Shown: in pieces, positions 42,930-52,060 of the stretch | Layout of the letters: each line of letters begins with the position of its first letter | How positions within the stretch are numbered: the first letter of the stretch is position 1 | Assembly (NCBI GenBank): GCA_016235555.1 | Contig: JACRKC010000088.1 | Span: 116,234-180,233 of the forward strand | Direction: 5' to 3' | DNA: 64,000 bases | From: Verrucomicrobiota bacterium | Lineage (GTDB): Bacteria; Verrucomicrobiota; Verrucomicrobiia; Opitutales; Opitutaceae | Made by a program: the position numbers and the translations under genes | The notes under the pieces: model-generated | Told to the model about the DNA's origin: nothing | Databases searched by the model: none | What the model saw: the letters and a program-made list of their open reading frames with translations, nothing else

Positions 42930-45900
42930 TCAGGCGGTCGGGGACGCGCCATCGTGGAGCACGAGCCAAGTGACGAGATCGAAGGCGGCTTCGTCCTCCT
43001 GCGGCTGCTCCTCGACCAAGGGGATGACGAAGTCGCGACGACCTTGGAGGCCGGAGGCCAGCTTTTGCTGGAAGGTGGAGGTGATCGACTGGACGGCCGA
43101 GGCGATAAGACACGACTGCTGGCTCATGTCGGCGCCGTTGTCTGTCTGGCGGTCGAAGAGGCGGCAGAGTTCGAGGTAGGGTTCGTCGTGGCCGAGGGCG
43201 AGACTGCGGAAGAGGTTGAGCACGGTCTTGGCCTGGGTGAAGGCGAGGCGCACTTCGCCCGTGGCGAGCACGTAAACCAGATAGTGGGGCGCGAGGGGAT
43301 TGATGCGCTCGCCCTGCGGGGTGGCGGTGTGGGCTTTTTGCCGGAGACAGTAGATGACGCCGGGGCGCGCGAGCGGAATATCGGCGGCAGGAGGGACGAC
43401 GGCGTAGAGGCCGAGGGGTGCGCGCTCCAACTCGGCCCGGTGTGCCTGGAGAAAATTGATCAAGTCCTGCCGGAATTCATCGAGGGAGAAGTCCGCGAGG
43501 GAAACGGACTCGTCGAGGTCTTCGAGATCGAGCACCTCATCCTTGAGGCGCTTGAGCTGCCGGTCGCGGAAGAGAAGATCGTCCTTGATGAGGTCTTCGA
43601 GCTGGGAGGTATCGAGCAGGTTGTCGGTCTGGGTGGCGGCGAGGTCGACGAGGGCCATGCGAGCTTCGACGCGGTGCTTGACTCCGAGGTAGCGGTCGAG
43701 ATCGGCGACGGGCCAGAAGTTGACGAGCTGGACGGCGTCGTTGCGCGAGCCGATGCGGTCGATGCGGCCGAAGCGCTGGATGATGCGCACGGGGTTCCAG
43801 TGGATGTCGTAGTTTACGAGCAGATCGCAGTCCTGGAGGTTTTGGCCCTCGCTGATGCAGTCGGTGGCGATGAGCAAGTCGATCTCTTCGCGTTGATTGG
43901 CGAACGAGGCGGTCTGTTCGGCGCGGCGTTTGGCGATGGGGGCGAAGTTGGTGAGGATGTCGTCGAAATCGGTGCGGCCGAGAGAGGCAGCGTTGCCGCC
44001 GTCACCGCAGATCAGGCCGGTGTGGATGCCGAGGTCGGCGCGCGACCACGTTGAAATATGTTCGTGGAGATAGCGAGCGGTGTCGGCAAAGGCAGTGAAG
44101 ACGATGACCTTGCGGTTGGGTTTGCCGTCGCGGTTGACGGTGGGGGATTTCGCCTTGGCGGCGATGAGCGCGCGGAGTTCAGCGAGCTTGCCGTCGCGCT
44201 TGGCGGTGACGGATTTGGTTTTCTCCAGCAGGAATTGGAGCTGGGTGCGGTCGTTGCGCACAGCCTTGAGCCATTCAGGGAGTTTGAGATGGCCGAGGTG
44301 GAGGCGCCGGCGTCCGCCGATGGTGAAGTCCTCGCCGTCAAAATCAGGGTCCTCGAACTGGTCAGGAGTGAGGGAGTCGAAGTCGAGGTCGGGATTGTCG
44401 TCGAGGTGTTGCTCGAACTCCGTGATCCGCTTTTCGAGGGTGTCGATTTTCGCGATGGTGCGCTCAAGCGTGAGGCGGAACGAATCCACAGAGCTTTCGA
44501 GGCGTTTGAGAAAATTCACCTTCATCATCGAGATGAGGATTTTCTCGCGACCTTCCTGCGTGAAGCCGCCGAGTATCTTGCGCTCGTAGGCCGCCTTCGT
44601 CTCGGCCGGTAGATCACCACGTAGAAAACTGGTGGGGTGATAGAGGGCCAGACGAAGGGCTCCGATCTCCTTGTCGAGTTCCTCGAACGAGAGGAAACCG
44701 TTTTTGAGATCGATGGGCGCGTTGAGGGCTTTGGGCGGTGGGCGCTTGGGGAAGCCGCCGAGGCCGGCCATCTCCTTGGCGTAGTAGCTGGCGATTTGGC
44801 GGCGGGAGCGAGCGATGCTGAGGCCGTCGAGCAGCTTGAAGAAATCGCCGCCGATGGAAGCGATGAGATCGCGGGTCTTGCGCTGGCTCGGCGGACGCTT
44901 GGGGTCGGACCAGCGGGTGAAGTGCGTCTGGGCGAGACGGGTCGTCTCTTTGACGGAGGAGATGTCGAGGCTCTCAGCGAAGGCCGAGTCGGCGAGCGAA
45001 TCGCGGGCGACATCACCGCCGGCGATGAAAGAGATCTGGTTACGGAGGTCGGCGAGCTGATTGTTTACCGGAGTGGCGGAGAGGAGCAGGACCTTGGTGC
45101 GGGCGCCGCTGGAGATAATGTCCTCCATGAGGCGTTGGTAACGGGTGCGCTTCTCGGGTTCACCGGGGCGCTGGGTGGCCAGTTTGTTATTACGAAAATT
45201 GTGGGACTCGTCGATGACGACGAGGTCGTAGGCACCCCAGTTGAAATTGGCCAGCTCGTGGCCGTCCACCTCGCCCGATTCGCGGCCGAGGTCCGTGTGG
45301 GAGAGCACATGGTAGCCAAAGCGGTCCTTGGGGAATGGGCACAGCAGATTACTCGGCCGGTAGATGGTCCAGTTACGCCGCAGTTTTTTGGGACACAGGA
45401 CGAGGACCTTTTCGTTGCGCAGTTCGAAATACTTGATGACGGCGAGGGCCGTGTAAGTTTTTCCCAAGCCGACGCTATCGGCGAGGATGCAGCCGTTGTA
45501 GCGCTTGATTTTGTTGATAGCGGAGCGGGCTCCATCGCGCTGAAACGTATAGAGAGCCTGCCAGATTTGCGTGTCCGGAAATCGGATGCGGCGCAGGTTA
45601 TCGTCGATCTCAAGACCTTCGTCGATGTAGCGGCGGAACAGTTCGAAGAGGGTTTTGTAATAAACAAACTGCGGCGACTGATCGCGATAGACCTGAAGCA
45701 GGTAATCCAGGACCGCCTGTTTCACGTCCGTGACGCGGGAGGTGTCACCCCACAGTTCGTTGAACCACTGGTCCAGATCGGCGCGGTCACGGTTGCCATC
45801 AACGATGAGGTTGAGTTCGACGTTGTTGTTGGCCGCGGCGAGACCGAGCCCACGCGTGGTGAAATTGGAGCTGCCTACAATCGCGGACGAAACCTCCCCC

Positions 45901-46298
45901 CGGCGAATGTGGGACATCTTGCCGTGTAGGAATCCCGTGCGGGTGACGGAACGAACCTCGACCTTGTCGCGGATCCAGGCCGCGCAGGCTTGGGCAATGT
46001 GGCGCTGGCTTAAGCCGCTGGCGAGAGCGAGACCGTCATCACGGAGCACGTAAGCCGCGCCGTGCTTGTGATCGGGATCGATGGCCTTGATGAAAGCGGC
46101 TTCGCCGAAGAGGAGTCGTATTTTCCCGAGGTTATCGAGCTGGGCCTTAAGTTTATCGTGGGCGAAGACCGTGAAATAGGCGGTGACGATGTCGAGGTCG
46201 GCACCGGCCTTAAGCTCCGCGCGGAGAAAGTCGCCGACAGTGCCGCGGCGGTGGTTATCGCGAATGCCCGATGACGAATACTGCCCACTAGATGACAT
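42930..46298 (-). CDS. Helicase with N-terminal phospholipase D-like domain (SNF2 type)
   Basis: Protein of 1122 residues. Residues about 20-185 are a PLD-like nuclease domain (AYFTVFAHDKLKAQL, then FLHGKMSHI and IVGSSNFTTRGLGL, the usual H.K and GS.N pair). SNF2 motifs follow: GCILADSVGLGKTYTALAVI near 267, YDLVVIDESHNFR near 362, the C-terminal ATDCISEGQNLQDCDLLVNY, and QRFGRIDRIGS near 845. Such PLD-helicases lie beside Eco57I-type methylases in defence islands and are likely the DNA-translocating, cleaving part. First gene of the operon; the leader runs from 46299. It lacks the DrmA/DrmB partners that would make it DISARM. Confidence 0.9.
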   Translation of the reverse strand: MSSSGQYSSSGIRDNHRRGTVGDFLRAELKAGADLDIVTAYFTVFAHDKLKAQLDNLGKIRLLFGEAAFIKAIDPDHKHGAAYVLRDDGLALASGLSQRHIAQACAAWIRDKVEVRSVTRTGFLHGKMSHIRRGEVSSAIVGSSNFTTRGLGLAAANNNVELNLIVDGNRDRADLDQWFNELWGDTSRVTDVKQAVLDYLLQVYRDQSPQFVYYKTLFELFRRYIDEGLEIDDNLRRIRFPDTQIWQALYTFQRDGARSAINKIKRYNGCILADSVGLGKTYTALAVIKYFELRNEKVLVLCPKKLRRNWTIYRPSNLLCPFPKDRFGYHVLSHTDLGRESGEVDGHELANFNWGAYDLVVIDESHNFRNNKLATQRPGEPEKRTRYQRLMEDIISSGARTKVLLLSATPVNNQLADLRNQISFIAGGDVARDSLADSAFAESLDISSVKETTRLAQTHFTRWSDPKRPPSQRKTRDLIASIGGDFFKLLDGLSIARSRRQIASYYAKEMAGLGGFPKRPPPKALNAPIDLKNGFLSFEELDKEIGALRLALYHPTSFLRGDLPAETKAAYERKILGGFTQEGREKILISMMKVNFLKRLESSVDSFRLTLERTIAKIDTLEKRITEFEQHLDDNPDLDFDSLTPDQFEDPDFDGEDFTIGGRRRLHLGHLKLPEWLKAVRNDRTQLQFLLEKTKSVTAKRDGKLAELRALIAAKAKSPTVNRDGKPNRKVIVFTAFADTARYLHEHISTWSRADLGIHTGLICGDGGNAASLGRTDFDDILTNFAPIAKRRAEQTASFANQREEIDLLIATDCISEGQNLQDCDLLVNYDIHWNPVRIIQRFGRIDRIGSRNDAVQLVNFWPVADLDRYLGVKHRVEARMALVDLAATQTDNLLDTSQLEDLIKDDLLFRDRQLKRLKDEVLDLEDLDESVSLADFSLDEFRQDLINFLQAHRAELERAPLGLYAVVPPAADIPLARPGVIYCLRQKAHTATPQGERINPLAPHYLVYVLATGEVRLAFTQAKTVLNLFRSLALGHDEPYLELCRLFDRQTDNGADMSQQSCLIASAVQSITSTFQQKLASGLQGRRDFVIPLVEEQPQEDEAAFDLVTWLVLHDGASPTA

Positions 46299-46774
46299 TT
46301 AGGTGAGGGTTTGCCCGGTTTTTGGTGGAGGAAGCATTCCGTGGTATTGGTCCCCATCAATGAGTTCTAACGCGAGGCACACGGCAAGACACGAGAACGG
46401 CTACGCATGCGTAAGCTAGGTGCGGCGTGGTGGCCGCCGACTGGCGACCGCCGCTCCCGGTTGCGGCTGTGCCTGATAATGACGAGGGTGGACTTTAAGT
46501 CGCACCGGATTGCCGCGGAGATTTGCGGGCCAAAGAAGATTGTAGAGATAATCGGGGCAGGAGCCTTCGTCGCGAACGCGGCCGAGCAGTGACAGGTCTG
46601 GCCCGCAGCGAGGGAGCGGCGGCGCAGCCGCGATCCCAGAGCGGAGGGCCAGACGGGTCACGCCGTGCCGCACAAGAACGCGACCAGCCTTTCGCGAGGC
46701 GGCGCGACAACGGAGCGACGAAGAGCGAAGGGCTGGCGTCGGTGGCGCAGATGATCGTGTTCGAAAACCGGCCG
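46299..46774. other. Intergenic stretch of 476 bp, nothing recognised
   Basis: This is the head-to-tail gap between the 197-residue coiled protein and the helicase. It must hold the helicase promoter, but I see no clear hairpin, repeat or open frame with protein character. Confidence 0.5.
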
Positions 46775-47368
46775 CTACGGCTTCAAAAAATGGGCAACTG
46801 CCAACGCGAGTAGCGCGCCTCCTGCCGTGCAGCCGAAATACGGCCACGCGCGAGTTTCGAGAGAGACGCGTGCGACCCAATTCTGCGCCTTCGTCGCTGC
46901 GGTCAGATGTTCTTTTGTAGCGGATTGAAGTTCGCCACACGTGGACTGAAGCCGGGCGGCACACTGATTTGCCGTTTCCTCGAACCGTCTCGCGATTCGG
47001 TCCAGCGACTGCGCCGCGTGCTGCTCCTTATTCTGCCACGCGGCAATATTTTGCTCCAAGAGCTTTTGATGCGCAGCAAATAGAGTGCGCACATCAGCCG
47101 TGGCGTTGGTTGTGGCGGTTTCGTGCTTCGCGCACAGCCGCGCGAATTCCACGAGTAGTTTCTCTCTCTCGCTACCGAGGGCTTCCGGAACCTGTCGCGC
47201 GATGCACGTGAAGAGCGCCATGCCCTCGGCGAGAACGAGCAACTCGTCCTTCTGGTTGAGCGTGCGAAGGTTCGCGACGTAGCGGAAAAACGATGCGCGC
47301 TGCTCAGCGGGTAGGTAAGAACCGATGCGGTCGAAAACCGAATCCGGGAAACGGTTGGGCTCGGTCAT
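46775..47368 (-). CDS. Hypothetical coiled-coil protein with C-terminal membrane segment
   Basis: Protein of 197 residues, family unknown. The N-terminus is folded and charged (SVFDRIGSYLPAEQRASFFR). The middle is a long coiled-coil (KLLEQNIAAWQNKEQHAAQS, RIARRFEETANQCAARLQ). One membrane helix lies at the end (PYFGCTAGGALLALAVAHFL). It overlaps the ParA-like gene by ATGA (47365-47368). In mobile elements, proteins of this shape near relaxases can anchor a DNA-processing complex or act in partition with ParA, but that is inference only. Confidence 0.75.
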   Translation of the reverse strand: MTEPNRFPDSVFDRIGSYLPAEQRASFFRYVANLRTLNQKDELLVLAEGMALFTCIARQVPEALGSEREKLLVEFARLCAKHETATTNATADVRTLFAAHQKLLEQNIAAWQNKEQHAAQSLDRIARRFEETANQCAARLQSTCGELQSATKEHLTAATKAQNWVARVSLETRAWPYFGCTAGGALLALAVAHFLKP

Positions 47369-48099
47369 GGGACAAGCACGTTCTGGGCAGATTCGAGTGC
47401 GGCGTCGATCTGGGTGGCGTAGGCCTGGGCCCGGATGCGGGCGGTGCCACCGTTGAGGAGCGGGCCTCGGCGGTCGGCGTTGGCCGCCGCCATCTGTGCG
47501 GGCGTCAGGCCGCGGTTATCGAGTTCGGTCTGGATTTCGCGGGCACGGGCGCGGAGTTCGATCACCGCCGGTTGCGCTGTCGCCATGAACGCTCGACCGG
47601 ACTCAGTGTCGTCGAAGTAGCCGAAGTCGTCGCCAGCGACCCGGTTCTTAACCACGAGGTAACGGACACGGTCGCGAAGCGCCGCCGACCAGGTGAACAG
47701 CGTCTCCACGCTGCTTGCCGCGCTTGTGATAGTCGCGACAGCCGTGAACCGAAAGCCCTCCGCCGAGAGGCCGTCGAACATGGTGTCGATCCACTCGAAC
47801 GTATCGCGACCAGAGCCCGCCGCGAGATCGGCAAGGGCCACGGGCGTCTCGGCGGTGAGCATGGTGTCAACGAACCGGTCAAGCCCGCGCTCGGCGCGGA
47901 TGTCGAGCTTGGCGGCATCCGGGAAGAAGTGGCTTAGGGAGCCGCGTTGCTTGTTCTCGGTGTCGCAGTCGAAGAGCGTCGCGGGGATCGCGCGACTGCC
48001 GTAGAAATCGGCGATTGCCGTGGCGACGGTGGTTTTACCGACGCCACCTTTGCCGCCGCAGGAAAAGACGATGAGTTTGGAAGATTTGTGCGTTGTCAT
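47365..48099 (-). CDS. ParA/MinD-like ATPase
   Basis: P-loop ATPase of 244 residues. The deviant Walker A is FSCGGKGGVGKTTVATAIAD, with the signature lysine of the ParA/MinD group, and the Walker A' region is LFDCDTENKQRGSL. Walker B is VALADLAAGSGRDTFEW. It overlaps both neighbours by ATGA junctions, forming a three-gene unit with the membrane-anchored protein and the small protein. Elements that are mobilised often carry such ATPases for maintenance (segregation) or to help bring DNA to the transfer machinery. Which of the two applies here is open. Confidence 0.9.
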   Translation of the reverse strand: MTTHKSSKLIVFSCGGKGGVGKTTVATAIADFYGSRAIPATLFDCDTENKQRGSLSHFFPDAAKLDIRAERGLDRFVDTMLTAETPVALADLAAGSGRDTFEWIDTMFDGLSAEGFRFTAVATITSAASSVETLFTWSAALRDRVRYLVVKNRVAGDDFGYFDDTESGRAFMATAQPAVIELRARAREIQTELDNRGLTPAQMAAANADRRGPLLNGGTARIRAQAYATQIDAALESAQNVLVP

Positions 48100-48437
48100 G
48101 ATGAGGGAGGCAGTTTTTCGAGTGGCTTGGTGGGATCGTAGAAATTCCAGGTGGCGGGCGCGTTGGCCTTTGCCGTAGGCCGAACGTGTTTAGGTGGTGA
48201 CGCTGGCTGTGCTGATCCAGCGACCGCCGGTGCTGGCTCCGGCGCGAGCAATGTGATCACGGAACGCCGTCGGGCGCGCACTTTCACGAAGGCGAAGATC
48301 GTCGAGGGCGCGGCCGACAGATCAAAGCGGGCACGCAATTCGGCAGCGATGCGCGGATAGCTCATCTCCTGCGCGCGGCACTCGCGAATGAACTCCAGGT
48401 GCGGACGCAGCTTCGATTGAAACGGCTTTCGGATCAT
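48096..48437 (-). CDS. Small DNA-binding-like protein of the mobility module
   Basis: Protein of 113 residues. The start at 48437 gives MIRKPFQSKLRPHLEFIREC and leaves out an upstream extension of low likelihood. Residues 1-45 predict a helix-turn-helix-like fold (RAQEMSYPRIAAELRARFDL, then SAAPSTIFAFVKVRARR), as in small accessory proteins of conjugative and mobilizable plasmids that begin KL.PHLEFIRE. A proline/alanine-rich tail follows. Overlaps ParA by ATGA at 48096-48099. Possible relaxosome accessory or regulator; not proven. Confidence 0.7.
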   Translation of the reverse strand: MIRKPFQSKLRPHLEFIRECRAQEMSYPRIAAELRARFDLSAAPSTIFAFVKVRARRRSVITLLAPEPAPAVAGSAQPASPPKHVRPTAKANAPATWNFYDPTKPLEKLPPSS

Positions 48438-48690
48438 CGAGTGGGCGAGGTGATTCGAGCCGATTCGAGATCGTTCGAGGAAGCGTGTGCCGTCGGCCGG
48501 CAGGAATCGAACGAAGCTCGGATGAAGCTCGAACGGTTGCGTCGCTGGACGGAGCATCCGGCCAACGCCCATTTTGGGCGTAGGGATATTGCGTCTCTCT
48601 TTATCATGATTGGGATTTTCGGAGAATTTCGTGGTGTTTTTTTTGTTCGATTGGCGTGGTAATCTTGAGGCGGTGCGGTGGCTGGTGAAT

Positions 48691-49083
48691 TTAGCTTTGT
48701 TCGGGGAGTGTGGGTATCGATTGAGCCTTCGTATTGGGTCTGATCGTGATGTGGGTGATCAGAGTTGCGTGCGGTTGAAGCAGGCTTTGGTAACGGTCCT
48801 CTTTGACTCTGAGGTGAAGGCCTGTGCTCTTGCTTAACGGTTCGGTGATCAGTTCGAGGTTCTTGCCCTGAATGGTTACCTCGTGTTCGGTCAGTGTGAG
48901 AATCAACAGCTCGTCCGCGGTCTGTTTTTGCCATTGCCACCGATAGAGCCAGGTCAGGGGAAATCCATCGGTGGCTCCGTTTGTTTGGGTGAGTATGAGG
49001 CAACGCCCGTTCTCGATCCCGGTGCAGCAACCGGGCTCCGGACTCGGGAGGCTGGCGTCGGGGAATTTGCTTTTCAGTGACAT
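48691..49083 (-). CDS. Hypothetical protein of the mobility module
   Basis: Protein of 130 residues, not recognised. The central part is well formed (LTWLYRWQWQKQTADELLIL, then EHEVTIQGKNLELITEPL), alternating strands and helix, and the ends are polar. It begins 21 bases after the relaxase stop codon on the same strand, so it is probably cotranscribed with the relaxase. No metal or catalytic motif is visible. The alternative that it is a spurious frame is less likely given its composition. Confidence 0.6.
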   Translation of the reverse strand: MSLKSKFPDASLPSPEPGCCTGIENGRCLILTQTNGATDGFPLTWLYRWQWQKQTADELLILTLTEHEVTIQGKNLELITEPLSKSTGLHLRVKEDRYQSLLQPHATLITHITIRPNTKAQSIPTLPEQS

Positions 49084-49104
49084 GGCAGGGTCGTGAGAAA
49101 GTGG

Positions 49105-51948
49105 TTAGAAGCGCATCCGCATCGCAGGAGCGTGATGCACCGAATGACGTGGTCGCGCAGGGCTGGTGCTCTCTCCGATGGCATGGCGCGGCTTTATTGG
49201 CGGAATGATTGCGGGAACCGGAGTGACGGTCGCCGGGATGGGAACAAGCGGTGTGAGAAGCTCGCGCACGCGTTCGACCACGCTGCGCACCCAGCGCAGC
49301 CGGTCGCTATGGGTTGGCGTCCATACATCGAGCGCCGCCTGGCGGGGTCGATTTACTGCGGGTAACGCGTCGAACAACGCCGCCTTGTCCGGCGTGTAAC
49401 CGGTGGCCTGTTGGCGCGCACGGGAGAACGCAACGTAAGTCGCCTTCGCATCGAGCCGCGCGGCACAGACAATGACCTCGTCGCAGGTGCGACCCTGGGC
49501 CTTGTGCGAGGTCACGGCGTAGCCGTGGGTGAGGGCGCGGAAATCGGCTGGGATTGTTTTGGTGCGTCCAGCCGCATCGTGCGCCTGCCACGCCCCCGTT
49601 GCATCGCGGGCGGCGAGTGTGAGCACCTCGCCGTTGATCAGACCAGCGGCGCGATGGTTCTGCCGGATGAGGATGCGATCGCCGGTGGCGAGTTCGACTG
49701 TTCGTGCCGCGGATACGGTCCATGCGCCGGCATTGCGACGTGGCGCAACGTCGGTCTCCCTGCCCTGGACGTCCCGCACACGAATCCCGCGACGCCCAAC
49801 CGAGACGACTTCGACCGTGGTCCCTGCCGAGAGCTGCACTTCGCGGAGCGGGCGATGCAAGGTGAGCAGATGGCCGGGCCGATAGTTCGCGACCGTTTCC
49901 GCCTGCGCCTTCGTCCACGTGAGCGGCTCCGCGACGCTGAAGGGCTGGCCCTCGCCGATCAGACCCCGTCGCTTCAATCCGGTGCGGACGGCGTCGGTCA
50001 GCCGGTGAATTTCCTCCCACGTGGGTGCCACGAGGATCACGTCCTGTTTCGCGGCTGCGTTTTCGACGTAGTGCTCGGCGGCACGCTTCACGTAGTCGGC
50101 GCCGACTTCTTTGACCCAGCCGAGCCGGTCGAGCGCTTCGAGTCCGGCGCGGGCGTGGCCTTGCGCCATCGATTTCACGGCGTTGCGATAGTCGCGGGCC
50201 GTCTGACGGCGAATGTCGGTCAGTTCGCAGGTTTGGAGGCGCGAATGATTTTCGAGGATCGACAGAAAATCGCCAGCCTCGACGGCGCTGTGCTGGCGTG
50301 AGTCACCGACGAGAATCAGCCGGGCACCCTGCGCCTGCACCAGGGCGCACAATTCCGCGCCCTGACGCGTGCTCGCGATGCCGGCTTCATCGACGATCAT
50401 GGTCGCACCGAGCAGGCGCGGCCCGTGCTTCGCTTCTCCGTTCTGGAGAAAATCCGCGAGCGTCGTGGCATTCGAGAATCCTTCCCCGCGTAGGACCGTC
50501 GCGGCCGACGTGGTCGGCGCACACGCGAAGACCTCGCGATTGGCCGCGACGAGGCCGCGCTGCACCTCTTGCAATGTGAATGTCTTTCCTGCCCCAGCGA
50601 CGCCACGGAACGCACACACGCGGTCGGTAGATTCCAGTAGGGATTGAACCGCGCGCCGCTGATCGGGCGAAAGCCGTTCGCTCGGCTGGAAATCCCGGCG
50701 ACCCAATGATCTGCAGGCATGGCACCCACCGTTGACGACAGCGATGGCCGACAGTTCCTGCACCAATCCTTCCCGCGTAGCGTAGGCGGCGTGGAGACTG
50801 TGCTCACCGGTCTTTAGCGGAACGCAATCGGTGGCTGTTCCTTGCACGAGCGCCTGCTTGACGCCGTCGAGCGATAGACCGCCAAGGTTCTGATTGAGGG
50901 CCTCTGCGATCACCTCATGGCCATGTTGCACGCTCGTGCGCTCGAACAGGTGGTTGCGTGCCTGCACGAGCGCCGCCACTTCGCCTGACGCGGCAGGCGC
51001 GACTGGTCCCCGCAGGCGGGCGGCACCGACCACCGAATCCAGCGCGTGCGCCCGTTCCGGTGAAAAATCCGCGCGCTGCCGGTGCCGGACCTCGGCTGTC
51101 GTGATTTCGGCCAGTTTGCCGCTACGGGTTTGCGTTGTGATTCCGTGGATTTCCCGCGTGGTTGGGTCGCGCCCGTGATTTTCTCTGAAGACGGCGATTT
51201 CGGCTTCTATCTGAGCGCGGCGCTTCGAGGCGGTGGCGCGATCCTCAGCGGTCACGCCGACGATCTCATATCCCTCGACGACGCCGCGCTCGTTGCGTGC
51301 GGCTTCGATTTCGTAGCCGGCGGCCAGCGTGCCTCGGGCGAGTTCGTTCTGATAAACCTTACCGGCGTAGCGGATTGCTTCGACCATCTCGCGTTCGGTG
51401 AGTGCGAACCATTTTTTGACTTTGGCATCGAAGGTGGCGTTGGCCGTGACGAGATGCGTGTGGAGTTGCGCGTCGAGCGCCCGCGACGCGTCGTGCTCGA
51501 AACGCGCCGCGCAGAGATTGCCGGTGATTGCCGTTTGCTCCGACCAAGCGGCATCGCCGCCGCGCACCCGCCGCGCGGCGAATCGCTCCAACTCGCCGAA
51601 GGCGACGGTGACGGCGTCGCGGTGGGCCTGGCGCAATCGCTCGTCGCCAAACGTCACCGCCAGCAATGAAACGCTCTTCGGCGCCGAGCATTGAAAGTCC
51701 AGAAAGGCGATGCGGCCCGCGCCATTGCGCGCCGTAAGTTTCCGGCCCGTCAGCGGGTGGCGGTTGCAGCGGAGTCGCTCGAACCCCTCATCATGCGCGC
51801 CGATGCTGCGACCGGCGAGCCCGAGGCGCGCGGCGCCCTGGCCAATCCATTCACCCGTAACGGACTCCCTTTCGGAGTAATAGTCATTCGCGGAAAGATG
51901 GTTCGCGAGGTAGGTCGAACCGTCGCGCAATTTTGCCATCGTGAACAT
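49105..51948 (-). CDS. MobF-family relaxase with helicase domain (TrwC/TraI type)
   Basis: Protein of about 947 residues that would nick the transfer origin and unwind DNA. The relaxase domain has a tyrosine pair in LSANDYYSERES (residues 23-24) and the three-histidine metal site around ARFEHDASRALDAQLHTHLV (His at 152, 163, 165). The helicase domain carries Walker A GVAGAGKTFTLQEV at about 448 and a VDEAGIASTRQGAEL motif near 510. The C-terminal end has a VTSHKAQGRTCDEVIV motif VI-like sequence. The Met at 51948 is preferred to one five codons earlier because MobF proteins begin directly with the tyrosine-bearing region. No coupling protein or secretion gene is nearby, implying mobilisation by a helper. 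Confidence 0.92.
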   Translation of the reverse strand: MFTMAKLRDGSTYLANHLSANDYYSERESVTGEWIGQGAARLGLAGRSIGAHDEGFERLRCNRHPLTGRKLTARNGAGRIAFLDFQCSAPKSVSLLAVTFGDERLRQAHRDAVTVAFGELERFAARRVRGGDAAWSEQTAITGNLCAARFEHDASRALDAQLHTHLVTANATFDAKVKKWFALTEREMVEAIRYAGKVYQNELARGTLAAGYEIEAARNERGVVEGYEIVGVTAEDRATASKRRAQIEAEIAVFRENHGRDPTTREIHGITTQTRSGKLAEITTAEVRHRQRADFSPERAHALDSVVGAARLRGPVAPAASGEVAALVQARNHLFERTSVQHGHEVIAEALNQNLGGLSLDGVKQALVQGTATDCVPLKTGEHSLHAAYATREGLVQELSAIAVVNGGCHACRSLGRRDFQPSERLSPDQRRAVQSLLESTDRVCAFRGVAGAGKTFTLQEVQRGLVAANREVFACAPTTSAATVLRGEGFSNATTLADFLQNGEAKHGPRLLGATMIVDEAGIASTRQGAELCALVQAQGARLILVGDSRQHSAVEAGDFLSILENHSRLQTCELTDIRRQTARDYRNAVKSMAQGHARAGLEALDRLGWVKEVGADYVKRAAEHYVENAAAKQDVILVAPTWEEIHRLTDAVRTGLKRRGLIGEGQPFSVAEPLTWTKAQAETVANYRPGHLLTLHRPLREVQLSAGTTVEVVSVGRRGIRVRDVQGRETDVAPRRNAGAWTVSAARTVELATGDRILIRQNHRAAGLINGEVLTLAARDATGAWQAHDAAGRTKTIPADFRALTHGYAVTSHKAQGRTCDEVIVCAARLDAKATYVAFSRARQQATGYTPDKAALFDALPAVNRPRQAALDVWTPTHSDRLRWVRSVVERVRELLTPLVPIPATVTPVPAIIPPIKPRHAIGESTSPARPRHSVHHAPAMRMRF

Positions 51949-51994
51949 GGCGTGAGAATGCACGCGCAGTCACACGCAACCAAGCAGACCGGAA

Positions 51995-52019
51995 TAACAC
52001 CCGGCCTATGCTGGTGTTA
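51995..52019. other. Candidate transfer-origin inverted repeat
   Basis: TAACACC at 51995-52001 and its complement GGTGTTA at 52013-52019 are separated by 11 bases. The repeat lies 47 bases upstream of the relaxase start, where oriT of mobilizable elements commonly sits. The nick site cannot be read. Confidence 0.4.
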
Positions 52020-52060
52020 CTTTCAGAAGCTCGACTAGCCTCGAATCGCCCCGAAGAGGA

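Noticed and set aside
38499..46298. DISARM or BREX system
   Set aside because: The helicase and methylase recall class 1 DISARM, but DrmA and DrmB are absent. No PglZ or BrxC-like gene is present for BREX.
48434..49030. 198-codon minus-strand frame rich in His, Arg and Thr
   Set aside because: It overlaps the more protein-like 48691-49083 gene and the start of the 48096-48437 gene in another frame, and has a low-complexity composition.
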